NCBI RefSeq assembly: GCF_900109355.1
Contig: NZ_FOBF01000004.1
Location: 1 to 64,000 of the forward strand
Origin: Nonomuraea pusilla
GTDB lineage: Bacteria > Actinomycetota > Actinomycetes > Streptosporangiales > Streptosporangiaceae
Direction of reading: 5' to 3'
Length of the DNA stretch: 64,000 nt
Made by a program: the position numbers and the translations under genes. Under the pieces are notes generated by a model. It had not been told where the DNA came from, ran no database searches, and worked only from the letters and a program-made list of their open reading frames with translations. Shown here in pieces: positions 1-10,100 of the stretch (positions within the stretch are counted from its first letter, which is position 1; each line of letters starts with the position of its first letter).

Positions 1-189
1 GGGGCCGCTGCGCCGTTCGTGCAGGCCGTCCCAGCCCTCGGCCCGGAACCGGCGTACCCAGCGGTGCCCGCACTGACGGGAGATGCCCAGTTCGGCGGCG
101 ACGTGCGCGACCGGGCGTCCGTCGAACACGACACGACGAACCAGCAGGCATCTGCCATGAAACGTCAGTCGAGCGTTAGCGTGACCCAT
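1..189 (-). mobile_element. IS481-family transposase, N-terminal part (cut by window edge)
   Basis: Reading leftwards from an ATG at 189, 63 codons stay open to base 1. The product starts MGHANARLTFHGRCLLVRRV and continues with VAHVAAELGIS and WVRRFRAEG. This is the N-terminal helix-turn-helix of IS481-type DDE transposases, which bind the element ends. The catalytic core lies outside the window, so it cannot be told whether the gene is intact. It sits in the older accessory DNA left of attL. Confidence 0.8.
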
Positions 190-190
190 C

Positions 191-242
191 AAGACCTCCG
201 TGCGGTGGTGAAGTCGGCAACTCCACTACGCCCGGAGGTCTT
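191..242. repeat. 10-bp inverted repeat upstream of the IS481-type gene
   Basis: AAGACCTCCG at 191-200 is the exact reverse complement of CGGAGGTCTT at 233-242, with a 32-nt spacer. It lies just upstream of the transposase start and could be part of the insertion-sequence end or a transcript hairpin. The real IS end cannot be fixed from one side only. Confidence 0.55.
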
Positions 243-589
243 CTTCATGATCAATTATCTCAGGCCACGTGTCACCAAGATCTTGGCCAAGTACAACTAG
301 AGCAGCCACGACAGCCGTCAGTCCTTGAGGTGGCCGGCGCAGCACGGCCCTGCCTACGGACCCGCATGGGGGTCGCAGAGCCGGATGCGCCACCCCCGAT
401 GACGCCCGTAAGGTGGTCGAGTTTCCAGCGATCTCGACGAGCATCGAGGACCCCGATCATCTGGCACCGAAGCTGCCCCGGATCTTCAACTCACACACGG
501 GATCATGCCTCCAGCCGGTGACTTTCGGAACTTCAATCCGAGCTGTCCCGTTACCCAGCATGATGAGGTGAAGATCAGAAGGGGGTCGG
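243..589. other. Gene-free stretch
   Basis: No reading frame here has a convincing start, ribosome binding site or recognisable product; the short open frames on both strands lack family motifs. The DNA is less GC-biased than the chromosome to the right, as expected for decayed accessory sequence. A purine-rich ribosome binding site for the next gene lies at about 573-585. Confidence 0.5.
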
Positions 590-919
590 ATGGCGGAGAC
601 GGTCCATATCTCGTGGGATGCGCAAGGCGTAGCGCGGGGCATCAGGGTCACAAGTACGCTCGGATTCAGCTACACCTACTCCATCCAGTACGACCAGCGT
701 GGCGCCCAGGTGCATGTCAACGGCAAGAAGCTGGTCGCGACCGCCGGATACGTCGCTGAGCTGGAGTGCTATCGGTTCACGGCCGTGGGATTTCGGCCCG
801 ACCGCAAGCTGAGCGAAGCGCGATGGCGAACCCTGGCCGATGCGGCGGCCGGAGCCGCCCACGCGCACACGAAGCGGAGCAACGAGGAGGCGGCAGCGGT
901 AATTGCCGCTGTGATATGA
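590..919 (+). CDS. Hypothetical protein, 109 aa
   Basis: I do not recognise this family. The ATG at 590 follows a good purine-rich ribosome binding site (AGAAGGGGG). The product is soluble, with a beta-rich N-terminal half (YTYSIQYDQRGAQVHV) and an alanine-rich helical C-terminus (LADAAAGAAHAHTKRS). It has no signal peptide or membrane segment. It stands alone between the IS fragment and the decayed integrase, so it may be cargo of the older element. It is called a gene because of its start signal and coding-like composition; its function is unknown. Confidence 0.5.
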   Translation: MAETVHISWDAQGVARGIRVTSTLGFSYTYSIQYDQRGAQVHVNGKKLVATAGYVAELECYRFTAVGFRPDRKLSEARWRTLADAAAGAAHAHTKRSNEEAAAVIAAVI

Positions 920-1108
920 CGCCATCCTCCCCCCTGCCCCCGCTGGCTGCCCACCTCCGCGACTGTCAGGCGGGTTCTGTCAGAGATGGCATTGCGTGTT
1001 CCCTCATCCGGTGACCTTCCATCGTTCGCGGTTGTCCTACATGCACAGCCATCCTTGACAGGTTCCGCCTGCCCCGGACGATTGGGCGGCGGGTGCAGGG
1101 GACCATGT

Positions 1109-1363
1109 ACGAAGACGACCCGCGTCGTGCCCATCCCTCCGGAGCTGGTGGCCATCCTTCGCGAGCACATCGAACGGCACGGCGTGGCCGAGGTCGGCCG
1201 GCTGTTCTGCACGCGAACCGGCGCCGTCTTCTCGGGCTCGACCATCTCCAAGGTCTGGAAGGAAGCGCGGGCCTTCGCCCTCACCCCCGACCGGGTCACC
1301 TCCCCGCTCGCTGCCCGGCCGTACGACCTGCGGAACGCGGCCGTGCCGCTCTGGCTCAACGTG
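1109..1363 (+). pseudogene. Decayed tyrosine integrase of an outer (second) element
   Basis: The translated stretch contains TRVVPIPPELVAILREHIE, GRLFCTRTGAVFS, VWKEARAFAL and RPYDLRNAAVPLWLN. These are the catalytic-domain signatures of actinomycete integrases of the pSAM2 type, which recombine att sites in tRNA genes. The usual YDLRH reads YDLRN, so a catalytic His position is lost. The frame then degenerates before the second His/Trp and the Tyr nucleophile, and no N-terminal SAM-like domain is seen. It ends 80 bp before attL and lies outside the 15.4-kb island, which suggests it belonged to another element in the same tRNA site. Confidence 0.75.
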
Positions 1364-1443
1364 GGTTCATGCCCCGGAAGCCGCCGAGCGCGCCGGGCAT
1401 GGGTGGAGACCTTTGCTCAAGCCAGAGACGCGGTGGTGAAGAG

Positions 1444-1490
1444 GAGTAGGGCGGGTGGGACTTGAACCCAGGACCCACGGATTATGAGTC
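1444..1490. other. attL: 47-nt copy of the tRNA 3' part
   Basis: This 47-nt stretch matches 16,839-16,885 except at one base (G at 1,471, C at 16,866). The right copy covers the T arm, variable loop and part of the anticodon arm of the tRNA(CAU) gene. After 1,490 the match stops abruptly, so no tRNA is rebuilt here. This is the pattern left by site-specific integration into a tRNA gene. Confidence 0.85.
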
Positions 1491-1853
1491 GGTTTTTTGA
1501 TGTCGCCCAGTGCCGCGGAGTGTTGTTTTGTATCGCTGTGAGCGGGATCCTCCCGGCCGGAGTGTCGGCCTGTGCCTATGTGTATCGCGCTGTATCGCTT
1601 ACACGCGAGCAACCACCGAGCAACCATGCGTTCTTGACCGTCGATATTATGTCCAATTCATCCCTTTGGGTGTGGTCGCAAAAAGGGTGGCTGTCCGGTG
1701 ACGATCAAGATGTGCGAGCAGCCATGGAGCAGCCGGGCGACCCGGCGCAGGATGTCGAGGAACGTTCTCAACGGCACATGAGTGGAGCCTCTCAACTGCA
1801 GTTCCACATCAGACTAAGTGGCGTGAGCCCCCGACTGTGAGTGTTTGCTTCAC
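1491..1853. other. Island left-end non-coding region with a 20-nt repeat
   Basis: No supportable gene. The stretch contains GAGCAACCACCGAGCAACCA at 1,607-1,626, found again exactly at 16,751-16,770 near the other island end. Both lie inside the island close to the att cores, so they may be integrase arm-type binding sites. The remaining open frames have no start signals or family motifs. Confidence 0.55.
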
Positions 1854-4800
1854 CTACGCTGGCTCAAGCGGTATGTCTCTAGGCAAGTTCCAAGAAGTCT
1901 CGTTTGAGCTGCCTCCAGCCACGTGCAGGGTGCGCACGTTGGCGTCAAGCAGTCGAATGTTGGTTCCGTCAAAAAGATATGACGCCGAGTAGCTGCGAGA
2001 GAACGGCTCCCCATCGGGGGGCCGTTGATATTCGGACATGGTAGTCTCCTTCTCCGCCAGAACTGTCCACAGCAGGCACTGCCCGCTCGCAGCGAGCGCC
2101 GCGCTAAGTGCTTCAGCGGTGACATGTACGGTGTCGGGACCCACTCCGCGGGCCGCGAAGCTCTCCACCGCCAACGTGCCCGCTCTTCCCCACTGGAAGT
2201 CGCCGATACGCTCTAGGCCCAACGCTGAGCAGAACGCCGTCGACGGCAGAAATGTGTAGAGGTGTTTGCTTGCCGATTGGTCCCAGTCGTTGACGCCGCC
2301 GTATCGGGTCGTCGCGACAATGAGGCCCCCCGGCAAGGACATTTCCCCGTAGCGGGTGCCGTTTCGATCTTCCAGGTCAGGCCAGTCGGACTTGTACGGG
2401 TGATCGGCGAGCAGCAGACCGGACGGGCTCCCTGACTCGGGCATCCATCGGCCATAGAAGTCTTTACCTTCGGCCCATTGCGCCCATACGTCGGCGTCCG
2501 CCGTGTCGATGAGGTATGAGCGGATTTGGGCCCAAATGGTGTGGTGAGGGATGCCCGCGGCCGCGTCGTCTGGGTTCTGTGGCTGCGACCACTGATAATG
2601 GCCCTCCAGCACCAGCCAGGTTATGCCTGCCGCGTTCGTGCAGATGAGGAGACGGTCGACCGGCGGGCTGTGCTCGTCGTTGGTCACCCACTCGGGATCG
2701 AGGTGCTCTGGGAAGGTTGCGGCGACGGGTGCGTACCAGGTGGCGGGAGTGTCCGCGTAGACCCGATTCTCGGCTCGGCGTTGCAGCATCGTCGGATCGA
2801 TGTCGTGGCCATGGATGTCAAGGGGCGTCTCGTAGCGCGTTCGCCGGTCGTCGCGGCGGCTCGGGTTGAGTCCATAACGGTCGGTCATTCGACCGACGAG
2901 TTGGTTGAAGGCTATCCAGAGGTACTTCTGTGCGTATCCATCGTGCTTCTTGCCATCCGGCGAGGAGGCTCGCGGAAAGTTCCGGTCGATGATGCCGAAG
3001 CGCTCCGGTGTCCATCCGAGTTTAAGAGCCTGCTCGAATAGGATTGTGCCGAGGTAATCGGCATCGATCTCTTCATCGAGCTTGAAGCTGCGGACCAGGG
3101 AACCGACAACGTATTTGCGGAAATCGTCGAAGTCGGACATCACGGGATGGTGGATAGCGCTATACCTATAGTTCGGTGGCCCGGCTAGCTCTTCGACCTC
3201 GGCCGGTGACCGTTGCGGCGCGATCCAGTCCGAGGCATACGGCGGGTGGACGCGCGTGGCGAGGCCCTCAATACTGGGCTGCCAGCCGAGTTCCAATGCA
3301 GCGTCCATCGCGCGACGTGCATAGTCTCGGCTGAGGTAATTCTGTGGCCAGTATCGTCGGCCAAGGGTGAAGTTAAGTACCGCTTTGGCGATGCCGGTAG
3401 CGGTATTCGGGCTCAAGGTGCGTTGGGCGATACCGCAGCCGGCCGCCAGCAATCGCTCCTCGATGTAGTCGTCGCCGCCGTTGACAAAGCCTTGCAGAAT
3501 CGAGTCGTAGAGATGCGGCGCCGGCTCCAGCAGTGCGATGATTGCTTTTGTGGCGTCGTCTCGCGTAGGGCGATGAGAGGATGACAATGTCCAGCAGAGA
3601 GCGAGTGCCGCGAGATAGCGGGTCTCGTCGTTGGCATCGGAGCTGGCCTCCGACCACGCCCAATCAATCAAACCGGGGAGATGACCGGCGAGCTCGTCCT
3701 GTCGGTCACAAAAGTATGACCAGGTTACGTCCCGTTCAGGCAGGGTAAGCTCGGCGAGTTGACGGTGCAGCCACTCGGCGTTGAGCGGATGGCCCGGTAC
3801 GGTGGCAACCTGCAGCACGGCGGTGTTGGCGTCATCGGTGAAGTCCGGGTTGCGTTGGAGCTTCATGACGATCTCCGCAGTGCGATCACTGACCGCTTCG
3901 AGCTTCCGCCAACCGAGGCTGAGCAGAAAGTCAGCATGAGCATCCGGATGATACTCAGCGGTCGAGATCTGCAGTATGTCGATCAATTCGACGCCGAACA
4001 CCTCGGGAAGAACCGCGGCTAGGGCCTGCAACACCCCCGCATTGGTGAACCATCGCTCGGCCAGCCGGCTCACTTCAGCCTTCGCCCCATCAAGGCCGTC
4101 CGCCGCGATCAGCTTCGCCAGAGCGATGTCACCGAGCCGCTCGTATCCGAATCTGATGTACTCGGTCCCGTCGATCGAGAGGTTTGCTAGGACGGCCTCC
4201 TTCAGCAGGCCGTTGAGCAGACTCTGGCTCCATTTACGGTCCGGAAGTAGCGCTGACGTGATGCGGTCGACGTCCGCCCTGAGCAGCCTGCGACCTTGGG
4301 CGTGCATGGCAGCGGCGATTTGCTCGACGGCGCGGCGGACGAGTTCGCTGGTGCGGTCATAGTCGCAGCGTTCCTCGGCTGAGAGTCGAATGTCCATCGC
4401 GTCGAGAAAGCTGTCGTAGATCCACGATGTTCCGATGCCTGTGCGAGGGAAGCGGCGCTTTCCGCTGGTCATCAGTGCCGTGCAGAGGAGTTTGAGGAAC
4501 AGCGGATTGGTGAATTCGGGGTCCATCATCGGGAATGAGGGCCGCTCGATGCCGTACCAGTCGAGGAACTGCCGAATTGCGTCGCGAGGAACCTCCTCGA
4601 ATCCAGTGTGTTGAAACACAGGGAGCCGAGCCTGCAATATATCCGACAACGTGTCGGCGAGAAATTCGGTGCGACAGGAGAGGACAAGTCTGATGTGACG
4701 GTACTTGGCGACGTCGTTGAGGAAGCTGGACAAGTATTTGTTCCACAGCTGTCGGTCGGCCGATTCATTCAACCCGTCGATGACGATTAGGCCGATTTCG

Positions 4801-6101
4801 CCGATGGCCTGGCAGGCAGCGTCAAAGGTGGTCAGTAGCTGGCTTGCCGGGTTTTGAAATCCGATGATCCTACCCAGGTCGGCTTCGATGGGACCGTGTT
4901 CGAACTGCTCACCGAGCGCAATGATCGTTGGTAAGGCGTTCGCGGCACGCATTTTGGCGAGGTCGCACAGTAGGTGAGTCTTTCCCGCGCCGCCCGTGCC
5001 GGTGACGAGGATGGCTGCAGCCTCGAAGCCACGCCATGCACGACCGGCGCGCAGCTCGTTCAGCTCGGCAACCGCTGATCGAATCGCCGCGACCTGGCCG
5101 TAGAGGCTGCCCGCGTTGTCGGTGTAATAGCGATCCTTGAGGCAGTGCTGCCGGAGCAGGTCCGAGACGCTCGCTGAGGGAGCCTCTATGGCCTCGATCG
5201 CTGGGGTGAAGTCGGGCAGCACCCCATGTGGTTGCCGGGCCTGCCTTGCGGCTTCGGTTACTAGCTCTTCGAGGCCATCGAGGCGCTCGTTTAGCATCGC
5301 GATTGCGGGCTCGAACAAGTCTGGGCGTTCTCTGGGCACCGACAGGCCATAGATGCCTCGGGCCTTGCGGAGGGTAGCCAGTGCGTTCCGAATGTCGTGT
5401 TCGAACGCAGGAGTATGGGCCAGGCCGTCGAAGACGGCGCGGATGGGTAGTTCCACGTTCAGTGCGGGGCTGTATCGGCCGCCTGCGTCGGCTTCGGCCC
5501 GAGCCGCAATCTGGCGGAATCGATCTTCCGAGAAGACGTCCAGATCGAACCAGTAGCGCAGTCGCCCCGCTTGCGACGGCTGGAGCAAGCACTCGTTGAG
5601 TTGGGTCTCGCCGATGTATTCGAACGTCACCGCCCTACCTGCCGATACGGCGGCGGTTTCCCATGTCCTGACGTGCTCGTTCCATTTCGTCCACGCGCTC
5701 TTCGTCTTGGCGGTATCACCGCCGGGCCGGTTGTACGGCATGAGCACGTAGTATCGCTCAAGAGTGGGCTCGGTCGTCAGGACGCGGCGAATCGACTTGT
5801 CGATCTGCGCGAGAGCGTCGTCGTCAAGCGTGAACAGGTACTTCGCCTGCCATCCCCAGACCGCGCCGCCAGGCAGTTCGCCTCGTCCTTCCCGTCCCCC
5901 GTCGGGGTTGCCAAACGTGGTAAACGTCGTGCTGGACGGCCACGTGACCAGACCGCCGTAAATCATTAGCTGGTTACCGAGCTCCTCGAACCCGTCACGA
6001 CGCGACCCCGACGGCGCCTTGCCGCGGATCTGATGCCAGTTGATCTCAGGGAGTTGAGTCACGGAGTCTCGCATTTCGGCGGCAGAAACAACGCTAGGCA
6101 C
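1854..6101 (-). CDS. PD-(D/E)XK nuclease-STAND NTPase, AVAST (Avs)-like defence protein, 1415 aa
   Basis: Likely intracellular phage sensor. Domains: N-terminal nuclease at about residues 20-180, with FEEL near 38-41, D67 followed by GG and QAK at 85-87 (a D...QxK active site); helical linker; STAND NTPase at about 360-560 with Walker A GTGGAGKTH (368-376), Walker B IVIDGLNES (439-447), SCRTEF (475-480) and FTNPLFLKLLC (530-540); then about 850 residues of probable helical sensor and a distinct C-terminal region with KYLWIAFNQLVG near 1057. In known Avs proteins the C-terminal part binds a phage protein, the NTPase drives oligomerisation and the nuclease cuts DNA. The start is GTG at 6,101, 17 nt after the stop of a nuclease-like pseudogene on the same strand. 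The Avs type and the trigger cannot be assigned from sequence alone. Confidence 0.8.
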   Translation of the reverse strand: MPSVVSAAEMRDSVTQLPEINWHQIRGKAPSGSRRDGFEELGNQLMIYGGLVTWPSSTTFTTFGNPDGGREGRGELPGGAVWGWQAKYLFTLDDDALAQIDKSIRRVLTTEPTLERYYVLMPYNRPGGDTAKTKSAWTKWNEHVRTWETAAVSAGRAVTFEYIGETQLNECLLQPSQAGRLRYWFDLDVFSEDRFRQIAARAEADAGGRYSPALNVELPIRAVFDGLAHTPAFEHDIRNALATLRKARGIYGLSVPRERPDLFEPAIAMLNERLDGLEELVTEAARQARQPHGVLPDFTPAIEAIEAPSASVSDLLRQHCLKDRYYTDNAGSLYGQVAAIRSAVAELNELRAGRAWRGFEAAAILVTGTGGAGKTHLLCDLAKMRAANALPTIIALGEQFEHGPIEADLGRIIGFQNPASQLLTTFDAACQAIGEIGLIVIDGLNESADRQLWNKYLSSFLNDVAKYRHIRLVLSCRTEFLADTLSDILQARLPVFQHTGFEEVPRDAIRQFLDWYGIERPSFPMMDPEFTNPLFLKLLCTALMTSGKRRFPRTGIGTSWIYDSFLDAMDIRLSAEERCDYDRTSELVRRAVEQIAAAMHAQGRRLLRADVDRITSALLPDRKWSQSLLNGLLKEAVLANLSIDGTEYIRFGYERLGDIALAKLIAADGLDGAKAEVSRLAERWFTNAGVLQALAAVLPEVFGVELIDILQISTAEYHPDAHADFLLSLGWRKLEAVSDRTAEIVMKLQRNPDFTDDANTAVLQVATVPGHPLNAEWLHRQLAELTLPERDVTWSYFCDRQDELAGHLPGLIDWAWSEASSDANDETRYLAALALCWTLSSSHRPTRDDATKAIIALLEPAPHLYDSILQGFVNGGDDYIEERLLAAGCGIAQRTLSPNTATGIAKAVLNFTLGRRYWPQNYLSRDYARRAMDAALELGWQPSIEGLATRVHPPYASDWIAPQRSPAEVEELAGPPNYRYSAIHHPVMSDFDDFRKYVVGSLVRSFKLDEEIDADYLGTILFEQALKLGWTPERFGIIDRNFPRASSPDGKKHDGYAQKYLWIAFNQLVGRMTDRYGLNPSRRDDRRTRYETPLDIHGHDIDPTMLQRRAENRVYADTPATWYAPVAATFPEHLDPEWVTNDEHSPPVDRLLICTNAAGITWLVLEGHYQWSQPQNPDDAAAGIPHHTIWAQIRSYLIDTADADVWAQWAEGKDFYGRWMPESGSPSGLLLADHPYKSDWPDLEDRNGTRYGEMSLPGGLIVATTRYGGVNDWDQSASKHLYTFLPSTAFCSALGLERIGDFQWGRAGTLAVESFAARGVGPDTVHVTAEALSAALAASGQCLLWTVLAEKETTMSEYQRPPDGEPFSRSYSASYLFDGTNIRLLDANVRTLHVAGGSSNETSWNLPRDIPLEPA

Positions 6102-6118
6102 GATCCAAGGTGGTCACT

Positions 6119-6815
6119 TTAGTGGCCGTTCCGCCTCATTTGCCACATCCCCGATCGACCTGAAAGCTCGGCAGCTGCGAGGATCGAGGCGAGGTCGAGT
6201 TCCCCGTGACCCTGCTGCAAGTGGTCGTACGTGGCAAAGGCGTAACGCGATGGTTGGCGTGGAAGAGAACCTCGCCCGCCCAGTCGTCGATCCACCAAGC
6301 CGGAGTGGAGCGCAGCGGGCGAGCCCGGAGCGGGCCGCCCCCTTGCCTCTCCACGTTGATCCACAGGAAGAAGTTCGGGCTGTCGAGCTTGTCGAGCGAC
6401 TCGTAAAGGGTGTTGACCTTCGCGTCCGCGCCCACTGCGACGTTGCTGGACGACGCTGATCGAGCTTCGACGTAGACCGCGCCGCCGTCCTTCTCTGCGC
6501 GGAAGTCCGGGCGGTGATTGGTCCCGTCGACTTCCGGATGGCGAGTCACGGTGTAGCCCATCCGGAGAAGGCACTCATGCAGGTACAACTCGAAGAAGGC
6601 TCCCTGGACTGCCGGTTGTCCCTGGAGTGCAGCCGTCCCCTGACGTCCGCATGGGCGTCCGAGCAGAGCCGAGCGAACCAGTCCTCGATCAGGTCCCGAA
6701 CCTGGCCCCAGAATGGGCCTGCCAGACGGTCGATGAACTGAAAGTGGCTGTCCCCGTGTTCGGCCGGGGACGGGTCGGTTCGCTCGACCGCCGAGAAGAT
6801 GTTCACGCCGATCAT
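6119..6815 (-). pseudogene. PD-(D/E)XK-like nuclease gene broken by two frameshifts
   Basis: One protein can be followed across three frames. It begins MIGVNIFSAVERTDPSPAEH at 6,815, shifts near 6,600-6,612 into FFELYLHECLLRMGYTVTRH, HRPDFRAEKDG and VYVEARS, and shifts again near 6,240-6,250 into YDHLQQGHGELDLASILAAA, ending at TAA 6,119. E...PDF...VEA fits a PD-(D/E)XK fold with A in place of the final Lys. FFLWINVERQG follows later. It lies 17 nt upstream of the first STAND gene on the same strand, so it was probably its operon partner. Two sequencing errors would also explain the pattern. Confidence 0.65.
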
Positions 6816-7115
6816 CACACCCGGTCCACCGGCGCCGGGGGCAAGGCGGGTTTCCCGCCTGGTGAGGCCTTGCGGACCCCAACCAGGGCCGCGCCGACCA
6901 CGAGCTTGATCAATCCGGCCCGAAATGCAACGTCCGAGAGGTCTGTGCGCGGATCTTGCGTCCAGCTCGCGATCACTGTCACAGGAGTGCACTCGACGTC
7001 ATACCACGGCCAGCGTAGAGGGGGCCGGGCGCGTCAGTGCCCGGCCGCGAGTTCCGCGGCAGACCGGTAGCGTTTCTTCCGGACCCCGACCGGCAGCATT
7101 CTGAAGGACACCCCC
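6816..7115. promoter_or_regulatory. Divergent promoter region between the STAND genes, with a GC hairpin
   Basis: This 300-nt stretch separates the minus-strand nuclease/STAND pair from the plus-strand STAND gene and must hold both promoters. GGCCGGGC at 7,023-7,030 pairs perfectly with GCCCGGCC at 7,039-7,046 around an 8-nt loop. That could be an operator or an attenuating hairpin in the leader of the rightward gene. GAAGGA at about 7,102-7,107 is a good ribosome binding site for the GTG at 7,116. I see no clear -35/-10 pair. Confidence 0.5.
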
Positions 7116-10100
7116 GTGAACATCCCCGATGTCGAATTCACGCGGATTCGGTCACTTGGCCCTGGTGGGCAACGCGACGGGTACGAGCAGTTCATCTGCG
7201 AACAGGTTGCACAGGAGTCACCCGCGGCCGACGCCAAGTTCGTCTCACTGCATGGAGCCGGAGGCGACGGTGGCATCGAGTGCTACTGGACGCTCCCCGG
7301 CGGCACCGAGCACGGCTGGCAGGCCAAATACTGGACCACCCACACCGACGTCGACAAGGCCCAGCTCGACAAGTCCGTCAAGGCTGCCCTTGACCAGCAT
7401 CCGAATCTGACCAAGTACGTGATTGCAATCCCGGTTGACCCGACCGGCCCCACCGGAGGCCGCGGCAAGTCGCTCCTGGAGAAGATCAACGATCCGGGAG
7501 GCTGGCTCGAGGGCTGGAAATCCATGGCCACCGCCCGCGGCATGACGGTGGAGTTTGAGCTTGAGTGGGCGACGAACATCATCGTCCGTCTCGAACGCCT
7601 TGACACCACCGGCATCCAGCGCCGGTACTGGTTCGACGCCGACGTCCTCGCCGTCCAGTGGTGGAATGATCGGCTGCAGGAGGCGATAGACGCCGCCCGG
7701 CCCCGGTACATGCCCGAGTTGAACGTTGAGGTGCCGGCCGCCAGATCCATCGCAGCGCTCTGCTCCGACGACGAGTGGTGGGCGGTCGTCAGGGACCAGA
7801 TCGATCAGGTCAACGACTCCGTTCGCCGCGTGCGCAACGCCAAGGACGAAGTACTCGCCGCAGACCTGAGCACAGCCCTCGACGCCGCCACCAAGGTCAC
7901 TGACGCGCTAGCCGCCTGGCACACCTCGCGCACGACCACTGGACTAGACGACCTTGCTCAAGCGCTCGACGAGGCGTCGAAAATCGTCAGCGACCAAGAA
8001 GCTGTCGAAGCCGCAGCAATGAACGCCAAGTACCCCGACCACAACTGGGACACCCAGAGCTGGCGGCAGTTCCAAGCCGAGTACCAGGTGTCGTTCCCCG
8101 CAGCACCCGTCGACGCCCTGCGCGAACTCAGCGAAAAGCTCACTGACGCCACCGGACTCCTCATCAGCCCGGTCGGTCGGCTCGCCGCCGCCCAGGTCGC
8201 ACTCATGACTGGTGCCGCCGGCATCGGGAAGACCTACCTCGCCATCGACGCGGTCGCCCGGCGCCTCGGCCAGGGCCGCCCCAGCGTCATGATGCACGGC
8301 CGCTGGTTCACCGACCGTGACCCGCTGACCCACCTGCGCGACGTGCTAAAGACGCCGTCCGACCTCACCAGCGAGGAAGCCATCGCGCTCCTCGACGAGA
8401 GCGCCCGCGTCGCAGGCGTCCCGACCCTCCTCGTCATCGACGCGCTCAACGACACCCGTCCACGGTCCACGTGGCGCGACAACCTCGAACGGCTCATCAC
8501 CACTGTCAGCCGGTACCCGAACCTCCGGCTCCTCCTCACAGCCCGCACGCACTACGTCGGCCAGGTCCTCCCACCCGGACTCACCCTGCCGCGGTTCGAG
8601 CACACCGGATTCGAAGGGGTCGAGTTCGAAGCTGTCAGCGAGTACGCCGCGTTCTACGGCCTCGAACCGCCGACGTCGCCGCCCATCCACGGCGAGTTCG
8701 ACAACCCGCTGTACCTGCGCCTGGTCTGCGAAGCGCTCAAGAACAACACCCGGCTGTCCCTCGACCAGGCCAACATGGGCCTCGACGAGCTGACCCGGAT
8801 GGTCCTCGACAATGCGAACAACATCGTTAGCGACCGGATCGACGCCTCACCGTCCGACCGCCTCGTCCACCAGGCTATGCACGCCCTCGCCTCAGCGATC
8901 GCCGACGGCGGCGGCGATCCGTTGCTGACTCGTGCCCAGGCCCAAGCCCAGCTGGCACCGATCTGGTCCGACCGGAGTGCCGAGAAGTCACTCCTCGACG
9001 CGCTCATCGCCCAAGGGCTCGTCGAAGAGGACGTCGTCCCCGACGGCAGCCCCTTCGGCGCAGACATCATCGCCATCACGTTCGAACGCATCGGACACCA
9101 CCTCATCGTCTCCGACGCCCTCTCCGACGTCACCGAGGCCGCCGGCATCACGGCCGAGCTCGGCGGCCGTCTCGGCAGAGTCATCGGCCTCGGTGGCACG
9201 GTCGACCTGGGTCTTCTCGAAGCAATGTCCGTCGTGGTCGCGGAACGGTTCGGGCTTGAGCTCACCGAGTTCCGCACTGAAATCGGGGACGACGACGCCA
9301 TCGCGGCAGCCGTCGTGGCCGGAATCGGATGGCGCAACGACAGCTCAATCACCGACGCCACCCGCGACGTCGTCGTCGACGCGCTCCGCCGGGCTGACGT
9401 GTGCTCCGACGCGTTGACGATGCTGTTCCGTCTCGCCGCCCGCCCCGATCACCCCCTGAATGCCGACTGGCTCCATGAGTTCCTCACCGGCCTGAACATG
9501 GGTGCCCGCGACTCGTTTCTGCTCGGCTGGTTCCACATCACCCACGGCACCAGTGGGGCAGTCGACCGGCTCATCCGGTGGGCGAGGGAGAAGCCGCTGG
9601 ACCACGTCGGTGAACACACCACCCGCCTGTGGGTGACCGCGCTGCTGTGGGCCACCAGCGCCAGCGACCGCCGCGTCCGGGATCCGGTAGCCATCGCCGC
9701 CGTCCGTCTCCTGACCCGCCACCCGGGCCAGGCGGCCGGGCTGCTGGACCGGTTCACCGTGGTCGATGACGAGTGGGTCGTCGAACGAGCCTGCGAGGCC
9801 GCGTACGCGGCCCTCCTTGCGAACGGCACCCAAGACGACTGGGCTGCCGCGGCCGAGGTGGTGTGGAAAAACATCTTCTCTGTGCCGTCGGCCGTCACCC
9901 CGAACGCCGCCGTGCGTGATGCCGCCCGCAGCATCCTCGAAGCCGCCAACAACCGCGGAGCCCTCCCCGCTGGCGTCACCGTCGACCAGATCCGTCCGCC
10001 CTACACCAGCGATTGGCCCCTCACCTGGCCCACCGACACAGACATTGCCGCGTACGACACCAGCAGCTACCCGAAGCTGGTCCGCTCGGCCACCGGCGAC

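Noticed and set aside
1484..1840. 118-residue open frame just inside the island left end
   Set aside because: It starts within the att core, has no ribosome site, and its sequence resembles no protein family.
6119..6815. Programmed frameshifting to make one nuclease protein
   Set aside because: Two shifts would be needed and neither site shows a slippery heptamer; decay or sequencing error is simpler.
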